From: Janibacter limosus
Lineage (GTDB): Bacteria; Actinomycetota; Actinomycetes; Actinomycetales; Dermatophilaceae
NCBI RefSeq assembly: GCF_004295485.1
Contig: NZ_CP036164.1
Location: 1,426,001 to 1,490,000 of the forward strand
DNA length: 64,000 bases
Reading direction: 5' to 3'
Within the stretch, counting starts at the first letter, position 1. Each line of letters opens with the position of its first letter. The translations under genes and the position numbers were made by a program. Positions 30,452 through 40,110 of this stretch are shown here, piece after piece. The notes under the pieces were generated by a model. It saw only the letters and a program-made list of their open reading frames with translations. It was not told the origin of the DNA and ran no database searches.

Positions 30452-30506
30452 CTCCGTCCGTGACTCATGAGGTGAATCAGATTCGTCCCGTGAGTCACGG
30501 ACGGAG
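30452..30506. repeat. Long perfect inverted repeat with inner palindrome
   Basis: Arms of 16 bp (30452-30467 and 30491-30506, CTCCGTCCGTGACTCA and its complement) enclose a 23-nt loop that itself contains GAATC-a-GATTC. It lies downstream of the methyltransferase remnant on the minus strand. It could be a terminator or the relic of a small mobile element; no target duplication is obvious. Confidence 0.6.
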
Positions 30507-30569
30507 GGAGCCGACACCTCGGCCCTCGTCCACCCGATGCTCGCCCGGATCGTTGCTGGGGCTGGGTGC

Positions 30570-30966
30570 TCGTCAGTGACGTCAAAGGGAACTGCCACCT
30601 GACCGGGCACCAACCGACGAAGGGGAGGGACGCCCACCTCGATGACGGAGCGCCCTCTCGGGGCCAGGTGTCGCGCGGCATTGCGGAAGCACTCGACCTG
30701 CTCCTCCTGCGTGCGCAGCTGGTCGACCATCGAAGCAGCTGGTCGACCATCGGAGCGGACAGCTCGATCCCGGTCACGGGGACCCCCTTCGCCCTGAGCG
30801 GGACACCGATCCGGCCGGTCCCGATCGCCAGCTCCAGCGCCGCCCCACCGTCGGCCAGCCGGGCCAACATCTCGACGGTGGGGCCGACGACCTCCGGGGC
30901 GAAGACTCCCTCCTCGCCGTCGTATCGCGCGGTCTGCTCGGTCGTCCACACGTCGCTGCTCGTCAT
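30570..30966 (-). pseudogene. Class I SAM methyltransferase remnant
   Basis: The frame starts well at ATG 30966 (MTSSDVWTTEQTARYDGEEG) and has a SAM-binding motif, ALELAIGTGRIGVPLRAKG, up to APMVDQL. A 20-bp tandem duplication (units at 30715-30734 and 30735-30754, 18 bp identical) then shifts the frame. Past one unit the expected sequence resumes in another frame (LRTQEEQVECFRNAARHLAP, VIEVGVPPLRRLVPGQ). Compared with the family, about 40-50 residues between motif I and EEQVECF are also missing, and homology ends after FDVTDEH. It is therefore inactive in three ways. Confidence 0.85.
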
Positions 30967-31029
30967 GCCTCCAGCAGACCAGCATCGCCTGGGCGATGAC
31001 CAGTGAATTGTTGGTCGCCGATCTCGGGC

Positions 31030-31674
31030 TCACCCGGTCGGGTCGTCGCTCCCGCGCTCGATACCGAGTGTCGCCAGCAGGTCCTCGTGCAGCTGGATCC
31101 AGCAGATGTTGAGCGACGGCACGTCGGGGGAGTCGACCCAGGAGTTCGATCCGCGCTCGGCCTTGTGCAGTGCCCTGTCGAGGCGGGGCTGGTGCAGGTC
31201 GAAGCGCTGCAGGACCCTGGTCAGTCGGTCGAGGACGGGTCGCAGGTCCTCGACCAACCCACCGAGGCGGCGCATCACTGCGTCGTCGTGTGCCGCGTCG
31301 CGGTGGTCGTTGGGTGCGAGCGGGTCCGTCGCCGTGGGCCGCAGCTGCCACTGCGTCATGACCGTGCCGATCCTGCGGTTGAGCGGGAGGAAGGCGGCGT
31401 GCGCTTCTTCGACGACGGCCCGACCACCGACAGAGTCCAGCTCGAGGGAGAGGGCGGACTCTCCCTTCGCCCGGCCGAGCTCAGTGAGGTGCCATGTCGT
31501 GCTCCCGCCGAAGGCGGACCGGCCCACCTGCCCCAGCGCTCGCGCGTCCTCGAGGGCCTCCTCGACGACCTCCGCGGGCAGGGACCTCAGGCTCGAGACC
31601 TGACCGGTGCTCGCGTGACCGAGCACGCGCAGCGTGTGGGGGACGAGGAGGTCGGGCCCGGAGTGGTGGGACAT
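31030..31674 (-). CDS. Putative winged-helix transcriptional regulator
   Basis: A 214-residue protein. The N-terminal 85 residues look like a MarR/PadR-type winged helix ([55 protein letters not shown]). The rest (about 90-214) is helical ([29 protein letters not shown]) and could be a ligand or dimer domain. I do not recognise a specific family. It is divergent from the UvrA-like gene and may control it. GATACT lies 6 nt before ATG 31674. Confidence 0.65.
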   Translation of the reverse strand: MSHHSGPDLLVPHTLRVLGHASTGQVSSLRSLPAEVVEEALEDARALGQVGRSAFGGSTTWHLTELGRAKGESALSLELDSVGGRAVVEEAHAAFLPLNRRIGTVMTQWQLRPTATDPLAPNDHRDAAHDDAVMRRLGGLVEDLRPVLDRLTRVLQRFDLHQPRLDRALHKAERGSNSWVDSPDVPSLNICWIQLHEDLLATLGIERGSDDPTG

Positions 31675-31686
31675 GTCACCAGTATC
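31672..31686 (-). promoter_or_regulatory. Leaderless promoter of the winged-helix regulator
   Basis: GATACT (31686-31681 on the minus strand), GGTGAC, then ATG at 31674: a 6-nt gap. The hexamer has G at the first position. Confidence 0.4.
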
Positions 31687-31731
31687 TGCTTGGATCGTCA
31701 GGTCCCTCCCGACCACCCCACAGGAGCGCCG

Positions 31732-34089
31732 ATGCCGCACGATGCCGACAGCCACGACCTCATCCGCGTGCAGGGAGCGAGGGAGAACAACCTCAAGGAC
31801 ATCAGCGTCGACCTGCCCAAGCGGCGCCTGACGGTCTTCACCGGGGTGTCCGGGTCGGGCAAGAGCTCGCTCGTCTTCGGCACGATCGCCGCGGAGTCAC
31901 GCCGGCTCATCGACGAGACGTACAGCGCCTTCCTGCAGGGCTTCATGCCCTCGCTCGCCCGGCCGGAGGTCGACCACCTCGAGGGCCTGACCACGGCGAT
32001 CATCGTCGACCAGGAGCGCATGGGAGCCAACCCGCGCTCGACGGTCGGCACCGCGACCGACGCCAACGCGATGCTGCGCATCCTCTTCTCCCGCCTCGGC
32101 CAGCCGCACGTCGGACCACCGACCGTCTACTCCTTCAACGTCCCCACCCGCAAGGCCAGCGGATCGATGACGACCGACAAGGGCACCCACACGGAGCGCA
32201 AGACCGTCAAGCAGCAGGTCTACCTCGGCGGCATGTGCCCGCGCTGCGAGGGCATGGGGCAGGTCAGCGACATCGATCTCACCGCGCTCTACGACGAGAC
32301 GAAGTCGCTGCGCGATGGCGCACTCACCGTCCCCGGATACTCGATGGACGGCTGGTACGGACGCCTCTTCGAGGGCATGGGCCTGCCGATGGACAAGCCG
32401 ATCGCGAAGTTCACCGACAAGCAGCGCGAGACGATGCTCTACAGCGAGCCGACGCGGATCAAGGTCGAGGGTGTCAACCTCACCTTCGAGGGGATCATCC
32501 CCAAGATCCAGAAGTCGATGCTCTCCAAGGACCCCGAGGCGATGCAGCCGCACGTGCGCCGCTTCGTCGAGCGGGCCGTGACCTTCCAGATCTGCCCCGA
32601 GTGCGAGGGCACGCGACTGACGCCCGAGGCCCGCTCGTCGAAGATCCGGGGCAAGAGCATCGCGGACCTGTGCGGCATGCAGATCAACGACCTCGCCGCG
32701 TGGGTGCGCACGCTCGACGAGCCCGGCTTCGAGCCGCTACTGAAGGGGCTGCAGCACCTGCTCGACTCCTTCACCGAGATCGGTCTGGGCTACCTCTCGC
32801 TGGACCGGCCGGCAGGGACCCTGTCCGGGGGAGAGGCGCAGCGGGCCAAGATGATCCGCCACCTCGGGTCCTCGCTCACCGATGTCACCTATGTCTTCGA
32901 CGAGCCGACGATCGGGCTGCACCCGCACGACATCGCCCGGATGAACGACCTGCTCCTGCGGCTGCGCGACAAGGGCAACACCGTCCTCGTGGTCGAGCAC
33001 AAGCCGGAGACCATCGCCATCGCCGATCATGCCGTCGACCTCGGTCCGCTGGCGGGGTCGAAGGGGGGCGAGATCGTCTTCGAGGGCACCGTCGAGGAGC
33101 TGCGTGCGAGCGACACACTCACGGGTCGCCACCTCGACCACCGGGCGGCACTCAAGGACGAGGTCCGCACTGCGACTGGCGCGCTCGAGATCCGCGGCGC
33201 CGACATCCACAACCTCAAGGACGTCGACGTCGACATCCCGCTCGGCGTGCTCGCGGTCGTGACGGGTGTGGCCGGCTCCGGCAAGAGCTCGCTCGTCCAC
33301 GGGGGCCTCGACCACCGCGACGAGGTCGTGGTCGTCGACCAGGCGGCGATCAAGGGCTCCCGTCGCAGCAACCCCGCGACCTACACCGGTCTGCTCGAGC
33401 CGGTCCGCAAGGCCTTCGCGAAGGCCAACGGCGTCAAGCCCGCGCTCTTCAGCTCGAACTCCGAGGGCGCCTGCCCGACGTGCAACGGTGCGGGGGTGAT
33501 CTTCACCGAGCTCGGGGTCATGGCGACGGTCGAGTCGCCCTGCGAGGACTGCGAGGGCCGCCGCTTCCAGGACGCGGTCCTCGAGTACGAGCTCGCCGGC
33601 AACAACATCGCCGACGTCCTCGAGATGTCGATGACCGATGCACGGGACTTCTTCGCCAAGGACGGCCCGGCACCACTGCCCGCCGCGCACAAGATCCTGG
33701 ACCGCCTCGTCGACGTCGGTCTGGGCTACCTCACGCTCGGGCAGCCGCTCACGGCACTGTCCGGCGGTGAGCGCCAGCGCCTCAAGCTCGCCGTGCACAT
33801 GGGGGACAAGGGAGAGGTCTACGTCCTCGACGAGCCGACCACCGGTCTGCACCTGGCCGATGTCGACAACCTGCTCGGCCTCCTCGACCGTCTCGTCGAC
33901 TCCGGCAAGTCAGTCATCGTCATCGAGCACCACCAGGCCGTCATGGCCCACGCCGACTGGATCATCGATCTCGGGCCCGGGGCGGGCTACGAGGGCGGCG
34001 AGGTGGTCTTCGAGGGCACGCCCGCCGACCTCGTGACCAAGGGAGCCACCCTCACCGCCCAGCACCTCGCCGACTACGTCGGGGGCTGA
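31732..34089 (+). CDS. UvrA-like ABC ATPase (short UvrA2/DrrC class)
   Basis: A 785-residue UvrA-family protein, about 150 residues shorter than UvrA of nucleotide excision repair. It has two ATPase modules: Walker [12 protein letters not shown] and signature [15 protein letters not shown] in the first, [11 protein letters not shown] and [15 protein letters not shown] in the second. Zinc-type CxxC pairs are [24 protein letters not shown] and CEDCEGRR. Short relatives include the daunorubicin-resistance protein DrrC, so a drug- or damage-tolerance role is possible. ATG 31732 has AGGAG upstream. Its last 38 bp overlap the convergent SDR gene. Confidence 0.9.
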   Translation: MPHDADSHDLIRVQGARENNLKDISVDLPKRRLTVFTGVSGSGKSSLVFGTIAAESRRLIDETYSAFLQGFMPSLARPEVDHLEGLTTAIIVDQERMGANPRSTVGTATDANAMLRILFSRLGQPHVGPPTVYSFNVPTRKASGSMTTDKGTHTERKTVKQQVYLGGMCPRCEGMGQVSDIDLTALYDETKSLRDGALTVPGYSMDGWYGRLFEGMGLPMDKPIAKFTDKQRETMLYSEPTRIKVEGVNLTFEGIIPKIQKSMLSKDPEAMQPHVRRFVERAVTFQICPECEGTRLTPEARSSKIRGKSIADLCGMQINDLAAWVRTLDEPGFEPLLKGLQHLLDSFTEIGLGYLSLDRPAGTLSGGEAQRAKMIRHLGSSLTDVTYVFDEPTIGLHPHDIARMNDLLLRLRDKGNTVLVVEHKPETIAIADHAVDLGPLAGSKGGEIVFEGTVEELRASDTLTGRHLDHRAALKDEVRTATGALEIRGADIHNLKDVDVDIPLGVLAVVTGVAGSGKSSLVHGGLDHRDEVVVVDQAAIKGSRRSNPATYTGLLEPVRKAFAKANGVKPALFSSNSEGACPTCNGAGVIFTELGVMATVESPCEDCEGRRFQDAVLEYELAGNNIADVLEMSMTDARDFFAKDGPAPLPAAHKILDRLVDVGLGYLTLGQPLTALSGGERQRLKLAVHMGDKGEVYVLDEPTTGLHLADVDNLLGLLDRLVDSGKSVIVIEHHQAVMAHADWIIDLGPGAGYEGGEVVFEGTPADLVTKGATLTAQHLADYVGG

Positions 34090-34921
34090 CAGCTCGCTTC
34101 TTGAGCATCTTCTTCTGCGTCCTCCGGCCCTGGGCGGTCACGAGAGGGAGCGCGGCCATGCTCACGGACGGGAAGGCGTCACCCAGCCGGCAGACCGCGC
34201 CACGCCAGCCGGGGACAGCGGTGACCAGACGCGGGTTGTCGAGCACCTTGGCGACGGCCCCCACGACGTCCTCCGGCTGCAGCAGCTTGCCGGAGAAGGA
34301 CAGGGCGGCCCCGGGGTCGTCGAGCTTGTCGTGCAACATCGGCGTCCAGATCCCGTCGGGGCAGATGCAGGAGATGTCGATGTCCTTGACCTTGGCCGCC
34401 CGCAAGTCAGCGACGGCGCTCAGGCTGAACCCCATGACGGCGTGCTTGGAGGCCGCGTACGCACTCTCGCCCGGCACCGCCGAGAGGCCGGCGAGCGAGG
34501 CGATGTTGACGATGTGGCCGCCACCGGAGGATCGCATGGCGTCCACGGCTGCGAGCGTGCCGTTCATGGTGCCGAGCGCGTTGACCTCGAGGGTCAGTCG
34601 TCGCTGCTGCTCGTCGTGCTCCCAGACGGGTCCGGTGAAGAGGACACCGGCGTTGTTGACCCAGACGTCGAGGCGACCGGCCCACTCCACGACGCGGTCC
34701 CGGGCGGCGAGCACGGCGGCCTCGTCACGGACGTCGACCACCATGGCCTGCGCGCGCTCGCCGAGCTCGGCGGCTGCCATCTCGGCGGCGTCCCCGTCGA
34801 CGTCGGTGACCAGGACCTGGTACTGGCGCTTCACGAGCAGCTCGGCGATCTGCCGGCCGAGGCCACGACCTGCCCCGGTGACGACGGCGCCCGCAGGCCA
34901 ACGGTGCTCCGGCGCGCTCAT
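34052..34921 (-). CDS. Short-chain dehydrogenase/reductase
   Basis: A 289-residue SDR. The cofactor motif [17 protein letters not shown] is at about 13-29, NNAG in [13 protein letters not shown], catalytic Ser in [11 protein letters not shown], and Tyr/Lys in [11 protein letters not shown]. The start overlaps the stop of the metallo-hydrolase gene (ATGA), so the two are coupled. The basic C-terminus ([16 protein letters not shown]) is encoded inside the region shared with the convergent UvrA-like gene. Confidence 0.93.
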   Translation of the reverse strand: MSAPEHRWPAGAVVTGAGRGLGRQIAELLVKRQYQVLVTDVDGDAAEMAAAELGERAQAMVVDVRDEAAVLAARDRVVEWAGRLDVWVNNAGVLFTGPVWEHDEQQRRLTLEVNALGTMNGTLAAVDAMRSSGGGHIVNIASLAGLSAVPGESAYAASKHAVMGFSLSAVADLRAAKVKDIDISCICPDGIWTPMLHDKLDDPGAALSFSGKLLQPEDVVGAVAKVLDNPRLVTAVPGWRGAVCRLGDAFPSVSMAALPLVTAQGRRTQKKMLKKRAVSPRRSRRGAGR

Positions 34922-36051
34922 CGACGGCCGCCTGTGATCGTGCCGTAGTCGATGCCGCCGTGGTTGTAGGTGGGCACGACGGGCCAGAAGCGCTTCCAGG
35001 GGGCGAGCTCGCTGGAGGGGAGGATCTGCAGCCAGCGGGGGTCGTCCTTGCACGGGTCGGCCAAGGTCTTCTCCTTGATCATCGAGTCGTACTGGTCGAG
35101 CGAGTCCTCAAGGGTATTGCCGTTGGGGCAGATCTCGCGGCCGTACTGCTGGTGATAGAGCTTCACGCCCGGGATCTTGGACAGCTCCGGCTGCCAGTTG
35201 TCCAGGGCGATGCCGTTCTCGGAGGAGACCCACACGCCGTCAGGGGTGTTGACGACGAGCGAGTGGTTGCCGTCGGTGTGTCCGGGCGTCCACAGCAGCG
35301 CGACGCCGGGACCCAGCTCGATGTCGCCCTCGAAGGTCGCGAACTTCGAGCGGTCGACGCCCTCGAGGCTGCCCTCGACGTACCAGGCCCACTGCATCGG
35401 GTGCAGCGACTCCAGGGTGGCGAGCTCGCGGGAGTTCACCAGCATCTTGGCGTCGCCGAAGATCGGCTGGCGCGGAGCGCGCTCGCCGGGGATGGTCGCG
35501 GAGGACCCCAGGATCATCCGCGGGTCCTGCACGTGCAGGTGGTCGAAGGCGCAGTAGTCGATGTCCTGCGCCGTCAACCCGAGCTGGCGCAGCACGTCGT
35601 CGGGCTCGTTGTAGTAGTTGACGATGAACTTCTCGGCCCGGTTGGCGCCGGGGATCTTGTTGGTCAGCTTCTGCAGCTTGCTGAAGAAGGGAGCCTGCGC
35701 CGAGCCCTCGGGCACGGTCGGCTCGAAGACGAGCGTGCGGGCGTTCCCGTCCCAGTCGTCGTACTGGACGACCACCATGCGGTTGATGATCGGGATGAGC
35801 GGCATGTGCGGCCCGATGACCGCGGTGTTGAAGCCGTACTTGACCGGGTAGGGGGCCGAGGCGATGTCGACCGACTTCACGGCCTTGACCTGGCCCTCGG
35901 CCTTGAACCGCGCCTTGTAGGCGAGCGCCGCCTCACGCACAGCAGCGAGCCGGTCTCCGCGCGGCCAGACGTCGTGCACCCCGTCGAACTCGGGGATGGT
36001 GCGGGCGCCGATCGTCTCGACGGGCGTGGTGCTCGTGCTGGTCGTCGTCAC
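34918..36051 (-). CDS. Metallo-beta-lactamase-fold hydrolase (putative)
   Basis: A 377-residue protein. Motifs compatible with the metallo-beta-lactamase fold are YCAFDHLHVQDPRM (metal site 1 region) and ALLWTPGHTDGNHSLVVNTPDGVWVSSENGI (site 2 and the following strand), but the usual HxHxDH is reduced to DHLHVQD, so the metal set is unusual. The N-terminal 120 residues (VWPRGDRLAAVREAALAYKA, YPVKYGFNTAVIG) are not recognisable. GTG 36051 has AAGGAGG upstream. It is coupled to the SDR gene and lies next to an AraC regulator on the same strand, which may control both. Confidence 0.65.
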   Translation of the reverse strand: MTTTSTSTTPVETIGARTIPEFDGVHDVWPRGDRLAAVREAALAYKARFKAEGQVKAVKSVDIASAPYPVKYGFNTAVIGPHMPLIPIINRMVVVQYDDWDGNARTLVFEPTVPEGSAQAPFFSKLQKLTNKIPGANRAEKFIVNYYNEPDDVLRQLGLTAQDIDYCAFDHLHVQDPRMILGSSATIPGERAPRQPIFGDAKMLVNSRELATLESLHPMQWAWYVEGSLEGVDRSKFATFEGDIELGPGVALLWTPGHTDGNHSLVVNTPDGVWVSSENGIALDNWQPELSKIPGVKLYHQQYGREICPNGNTLEDSLDQYDSMIKEKTLADPCKDDPRWLQILPSSELAPWKRFWPVVPTYNHGGIDYGTITGGRR

Positions 36052-36126
36052 GTTGAGCCTCCTTGATCTCGGTGAATGGGTTTAACTGGGTCCAGCATCC
36101 CTTGCTGACCGCCCCGGCAACTTGAC

Positions 36127-37179
36127 TCAGCGCGACATCGTGGCGGGGATCTCATCGGTGGCTCGCAGCTCGCGAGGTGCTTGGCCGGTCCAGCGCCGGA
36201 CCGCCCGGCTCAGGGTGCTCTGGGCGGAGAAGCCGACCACGGTCGCGATCTGCGTCAGTCGCAGGTCGGTCGTGGTGATGAGACGAAGGGCGGTGACGCG
36301 CCGCACGTCGTCGAGCACGAGCTCGTACGTGGTCCCCTCCGCAGCAAGTGCTCGTTGCAGGGTCCGCGGGTGGGTGTCCATGAGACGAGCGACGTCGTGC
36401 AGGGCATGGCCCGTGGTCCCGACGAGCTCGGCCAGGAGGCGTCGCACCCGGACGGAGACCAGCTCGGCCGGGTCGCTGTGGTGGCGGGCGAGGTGGGCGA
36501 TGGCCAGCCCGCGAATGGCGCTGTCGGACCCCTCGAAGCGCAGGTCCATCGCGTGCCGGTCCATGCGTAGTGCGGCGACCGGGGTGTGGAACCGCACGGC
36601 CGTGCCGAAGACCTCGCTGTACCTGTCGATGGGCGACATCGGCGCGTGCGGCAGGTCGATCGACCTCATGCCGATGTCCGTGCCGACGAGAGCCGTGGCG
36701 ATGCGGAAGAGCAGTCCCATCCCGAGCTCCATCGCCTGCGGGGAGTAGGGCGACTCCTGCAGCTCCTTGCGGTAGGTGATCGCGACGACGCCCCGGACGC
36801 CGCTCGGGTCGTCCTCGACTGCGATCCGCAGGGCCGGGCTGTGCACGAAGAGGAAGCGGCTGGCGCACTCCAGGGCGGCGCTGACGGTGGGGGAGGACTC
36901 GATGGCGAGCGCCAGCGGGCCGAGGATGCTCAGGTCCTGCGCCCGGGAGAGCCGTAACCCGAAGTCGGTGCAGCCCAGCTCCCTTCCCGCGGCGTCGAGC
37001 ATGAGGTCGTGGGCCGTGATGGGGATGAGCCCGTCATCGTCGTGCAGGACGCGTGGGTCGAGCCCGAACCGTCGCAGGAGCGTGTCGGGGTCACCGCCCA
37101 GGTCACGGACCAAGGGCCCGAACCCTCGCAGGCTGGCAGCCCGGATGACGGAGATGTCGCTGGGGGCCGACCGCTGCAT
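36127..37179 (-). CDS. AraC-family transcriptional regulator
   Basis: A 350-residue regulator of the OruR/Rv1395-like group. The N-terminal ligand-binding domain (about 20-200) includes GFGPLVRDLGGDPDTLLRRFGLDP and LGPLALAIESSPTVSAAL. The AraC DNA-binding domain is at about 255-340: LHDVARLMDTHPRTLQRALAAEGTTYE and LTQIATVVGFSAQSTLSRAVRRWTG. ATG 37179 gives the normal N-terminal domain. It precedes the hydrolase-SDR pair in the same direction, separated by 75 bp. Confidence 0.93.
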   Translation of the reverse strand: MQRSAPSDISVIRAASLRGFGPLVRDLGGDPDTLLRRFGLDPRVLHDDDGLIPITAHDLMLDAAGRELGCTDFGLRLSRAQDLSILGPLALAIESSPTVSAALECASRFLFVHSPALRIAVEDDPSGVRGVVAITYRKELQESPYSPQAMELGMGLLFRIATALVGTDIGMRSIDLPHAPMSPIDRYSEVFGTAVRFHTPVAALRMDRHAMDLRFEGSDSAIRGLAIAHLARHHSDPAELVSVRVRRLLAELVGTTGHALHDVARLMDTHPRTLQRALAAEGTTYELVLDDVRRVTALRLITTTDLRLTQIATVVGFSAQSTLSRAVRRWTGQAPRELRATDEIPATMSR

Positions 37180-37204
37180 CCGCCCAGTCTGGCGCAGACC
37201 CCGG

Positions 37205-38620
37205 TCAGTGGAGGATCGAGTCCGGGTCGTAGCGACGACGAGCTGCGGCGAGCTGGTCGTAGTTGCCGGCGAAGTACCGCCTGAGCGACTGGCCCGACTC
37301 GACGTAGCCGTAGTACCCGCCCCTGCTGTGACTGCTGACGAGGTCGTGCGCGTGGGAGATCCACTCCTCGGCGGGGGCATACCCGCTGGACGATGCGACG
37401 CCCACGTACCACTGGACACTCGCGACGTGGTTGCGCCACGGGAAGGCGGTGGCGGCCATCGCCGGTGAGGCCATGGCACCGTCGAGGGGGTCGAGGATCG
37501 CCGATGCGGCCAGCCCCCGTGATGCTGCCGATCGCACCGCGCCCTCCACGGCCTGCGCAGCATCCGAGGTCATGGTGCGCACGATGTCCGACCCCGCGGA
37601 GAACCGCGTGCGCGGTGTGGTCGACCCGCCCCCCAGGTACCTGATGCCGGCCATGTGCGTCCGTGTGGTCGTGCTCGTGCTCAGCGGGGTGACGCCGACG
37701 GCTCGACGCAGGGAGGCCGCGCGGGCCGCCTCGAGCCCGACGGGGGTGACGCCGAAGACGCGCACCGAGATCGACGACCCAGCGGTGTCGACGTGCGCGT
37801 TGGCCCAGGTGTCCCGCGGCTGGTCGGCCATCCAGGCGGCCCACTGGCGCAGGACCGTCGCGGTGGAGCTGGCCGGGAAGGAGACGTTGAAGAAGCCCAT
37901 CGAGGTGGCGGGGATGGTGCGGTAGGTGAAGTCGGTGACCATCGCGGCTCCGGACCCGCCGCCACGCAGCGCCCAGAAGAGGTCGGGGTCGTGGCTGGCG
38001 TCGACCTTGCGGATGACGCCGCGCCCGTCGACGACGGTGGCGGACACCAGTCGGTCGATGGTCAGGCCGTACCGACGGCTGTCGACTCCCAGTCCTCCGA
38101 CCAGGGTCAGTCCGGACGAGCCCACGGTCGGGCAGGTCCCCGTCGGGATGGACCGCCCGTACTGGGAGATGGTGTCGTGCACCGAGTACAGATTTGCTCC
38201 GGCCTGCACCGTCACCTGGTAGCGGTCGGTCGGGAAGTAGACCTTCGCGTAGGACCGGGTGTCGATGACCAGCGTGCCCGTTAGCCTCGACGCCCCGACG
38301 TACGAGTGGCCGCCGGAGCGGCCGGTGATCGTCAGGCCGTGGTCTCGGGCGAAGGTGACGCAGGTGGAGATGTCCTGCCGGGAGAGGATCCGGGCCAGCG
38401 CTGCGGGCCGGCGGGAGTCCCATCTCGGGTCGAAGAGCGGGACCCGGCTCTCGTACCGCGTCGATCCCGGGAGCGACGCGCTTCCGGCGAGGGTGCGGTC
38501 GAGGTCGGCCCAGTCCCCGGGGCTGGGGCCGGTGACCGTGGGTGCGGCGAAGGCACTGCTGGCGGCGGCCAGGGGCAGCGCTGCCCCTGCGCCGATGACG
38601 GTTCGGCGGGAGATGTCCAT
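37205..38620 (-). CDS. Tat-exported FAD-linked oxidase (berberine-bridge type)
   Basis: A 471-residue secreted flavoenzyme. The N-terminus MDISRRTVIGAGAALPLAAASSAFA is a Tat-like signal. The FAD-binding PCMH domain has ITGRSGGHSYVGAS (H105) and TGTCPTVGSSGLTLVGGLG (C163), positions that carry bicovalently bound FAD in BBE/GOOX-type oxidases. The C-terminal BBE motif is YYGYVESGQSLRRYFAGNYDQLAAARRRYDPDSIL. Substrates in the family are sugars or alkaloids. No ribosome site is obvious. It lies on the same strand before the AraC gene. Confidence 0.9.
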   Translation of the reverse strand: MDISRRTVIGAGAALPLAAASSAFAAPTVTGPSPGDWADLDRTLAGSASLPGSTRYESRVPLFDPRWDSRRPAALARILSRQDISTCVTFARDHGLTITGRSGGHSYVGASRLTGTLVIDTRSYAKVYFPTDRYQVTVQAGANLYSVHDTISQYGRSIPTGTCPTVGSSGLTLVGGLGVDSRRYGLTIDRLVSATVVDGRGVIRKVDASHDPDLFWALRGGGSGAAMVTDFTYRTIPATSMGFFNVSFPASSTATVLRQWAAWMADQPRDTWANAHVDTAGSSISVRVFGVTPVGLEAARAASLRRAVGVTPLSTSTTTRTHMAGIRYLGGGSTTPRTRFSAGSDIVRTMTSDAAQAVEGAVRSAASRGLAASAILDPLDGAMASPAMAATAFPWRNHVASVQWYVGVASSSGYAPAEEWISHAHDLVSSHSRGGYYGYVESGQSLRRYFAGNYDQLAAARRRYDPDSILH

Positions 38621-38793
38621 GTGGAGGCAGACGTCTGCAGGCTGCACATGGTTGGGACCGTGATCCAGTCGTGGCCTCCCTTCGTGTCCACACCCTCGGG
38701 ACGCTGCCGCCCGCCACCCACAGACCGGAGCCGCACCCTGCCCGGCCTCCTTGTCGCGGACAGTCTGGGACCACGACGACGAAGGGGGACGAC

Positions 38794-39126
38794 GTGGCTG
38801 ACACGACCACGGATGAGCGGGTGCACGAGACCAACCAGGTCGAGATCACCGGGCGGGTGAGCGGCGACCCGACCGTGCGCGAGATGCCCAGCGGCGACGA
38901 GCTGGTGACGCTGCGCGTGGTCGTGAGCAGGGGAGAGGGGCAGCCGGTCGACACCATCGACTGCGCCTGCTGGAGCGCCGGTGCACGGCGCGCCGCGCTC
39001 CGCCTGGTCGACGGCACGCGGGTGCGGGTCGAAGGGAGCCTGCGTCGCCGCTTCTTCCGCACGCCCGGTGGGGCCGCCAGCCGCTACGAGGTCGAGGTCG
39101 CGCGGCTGGTGCGGGACCGTCGATGA
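38794..39126 (+). CDS. Single-stranded DNA-binding protein, short paralogue
   Basis: A 110-residue OB-fold protein: NQVEITGRVSGDPTVREMPSGDELVTLRVVVSR, DTIDCACWSAGARRAAL, GTRVRVEGSLRRRFFRT and RYEVEVARLVRDRR. It has the SSB core but no glycine-rich linker and no acidic C-terminal tip, ending instead in a basic RLVRDRR, so it should not recruit the usual SSB partners. GTG 38794 follows GAAGGGGG at good spacing; the frame upstream lacks similarity. Its stop abuts the convergent dapA-like stop. Confidence 0.85.
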   Translation: MADTTTDERVHETNQVEITGRVSGDPTVREMPSGDELVTLRVVVSRGEGQPVDTIDCACWSAGARRAALRLVDGTRVRVEGSLRRRFFRTPGGAASRYEVEVARLVRDRR

Positions 39127-40050
39127 TCAGGGGCCACCGGCACCGATGGCGTCGACGGATCCAGGACGCTGGCGCGTGAGCGCCTCGACACACAGGGCAC
39201 CGGACTCCATGAGCGGGAGCCGCACCGCTGGGTGCTCGATCACTCCCGCCGAGACGAGGGCAGCCTTGGCCGTGCACGCGGCCGGGCCGGGCTGCATCAA
39301 GGCATGGGTGAGGGGCGCAAGGGCATGGGCGATGCCTCTCGCCTCGTCGAGGTGGCCTGCAGCGACTGCCTGGATGAGTGCCGACGTCCCGCCGGGATCG
39401 ACGTTGGCGGTCACGCTCACCAGGCCGATCGCGCCCGACGCGAGATAGGGCAGGTTGAGTTGGTCGATGCCGCAGTAGTACGCCAGCCCCGTTGAACCCA
39501 TGACCTCCATGGCCTCCCACAGATCGCCCTTCGCATCCTTGACCGCGAGGATCTGCGGGTGCGAACTGAGTCGAGTGAGTGTGCTGACGGTCATCGCGGT
39601 GCCGGTGCGCGAGGGCACGTCGTACAGCATGACGGGCAGGTCGGTTGCATCTGTGATCGCCCGACAGTGAGCGATGATCCCCTCCTGTGATGGCCTGGAG
39701 TAGTACGGGGTGACGACGAGCAGCCCGTCCGCGCCGGCGTCCTCCACCTCTGCGGCAGCGATGACGGACGTGGAAGTCACGTTCGTGCCGACTCCCGCGA
39801 TGACGCGAGCGGCTCCCATCGTCCGTGCCTTGACGTGGCGTACCAGCTCCACTGTCTCAGCCAGGGTCAGCGTGGGCGCCTCACCGGTCGTTCCAGCGAC
39901 CACGATGCCGTCGCATCCGCCATCGACGAGGTGATCGACGAGCCGGCTGACGTCCTGCCAGCTCACGTCACCTGCTGAGGTCATCGGAGTGACCATTGCG
40001 GCGAGGTGAGTCCCCAGTGAGTGGGCGGCGTCGTTCGTGGGTGAGGTCAT
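39127..40050 (-). CDS. Dihydrodipicolinate synthase family aldolase
   Basis: A 307-residue DapA-family TIM barrel. Seen: VAGTTGEAPTLTLAE (dicarboxylate site TTGE), VTPYYSRPSQEGI, catalytic Tyr143 in LYDVPSRTG and Schiff-base Lys171 in AVKDAKGD. It is close in length and motifs to true DapA, but it stands apart from lysine genes and faces a divergent LysR gene. It is therefore probably an accessory N-acetylneuraminate lyase/DapA-type aldolase rather than the housekeeping enzyme. The start region has no clear ribosome site. Confidence 0.9.
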   Translation of the reverse strand: MTSPTNDAAHSLGTHLAAMVTPMTSAGDVSWQDVSRLVDHLVDGGCDGIVVAGTTGEAPTLTLAETVELVRHVKARTMGAARVIAGVGTNVTSTSVIAAAEVEDAGADGLLVVTPYYSRPSQEGIIAHCRAITDATDLPVMLYDVPSRTGTAMTVSTLTRLSSHPQILAVKDAKGDLWEAMEVMGSTGLAYYCGIDQLNLPYLASGAIGLVSVTANVDPGGTSALIQAVAAGHLDEARGIAHALAPLTHALMQPGPAACTAKAALVSAGVIEHPAVRLPLMESGALCVEALTRQRPGSVDAIGAGGP

Positions 40051-40110
40051 GGGTCAACGGTGGGGCACGCGACCACATCGGTCCAGCGATCCTTTGTGGA
40101 GTGGACTCAG

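Noticed and set aside
30193..30579. A 128-codon forward frame over the acyl-CoA synthetase start and palindrome.
   Set aside because: It crosses an inverted repeat and is antisense to a certain gene, with no family resemblance.
31003..31731. In-frame extension of the UvrA-like gene upstream to 31003.
   Set aside because: It runs antisense through the winged-helix regulator gene; ATG 31732 has AGGAG and begins the family N-terminus.
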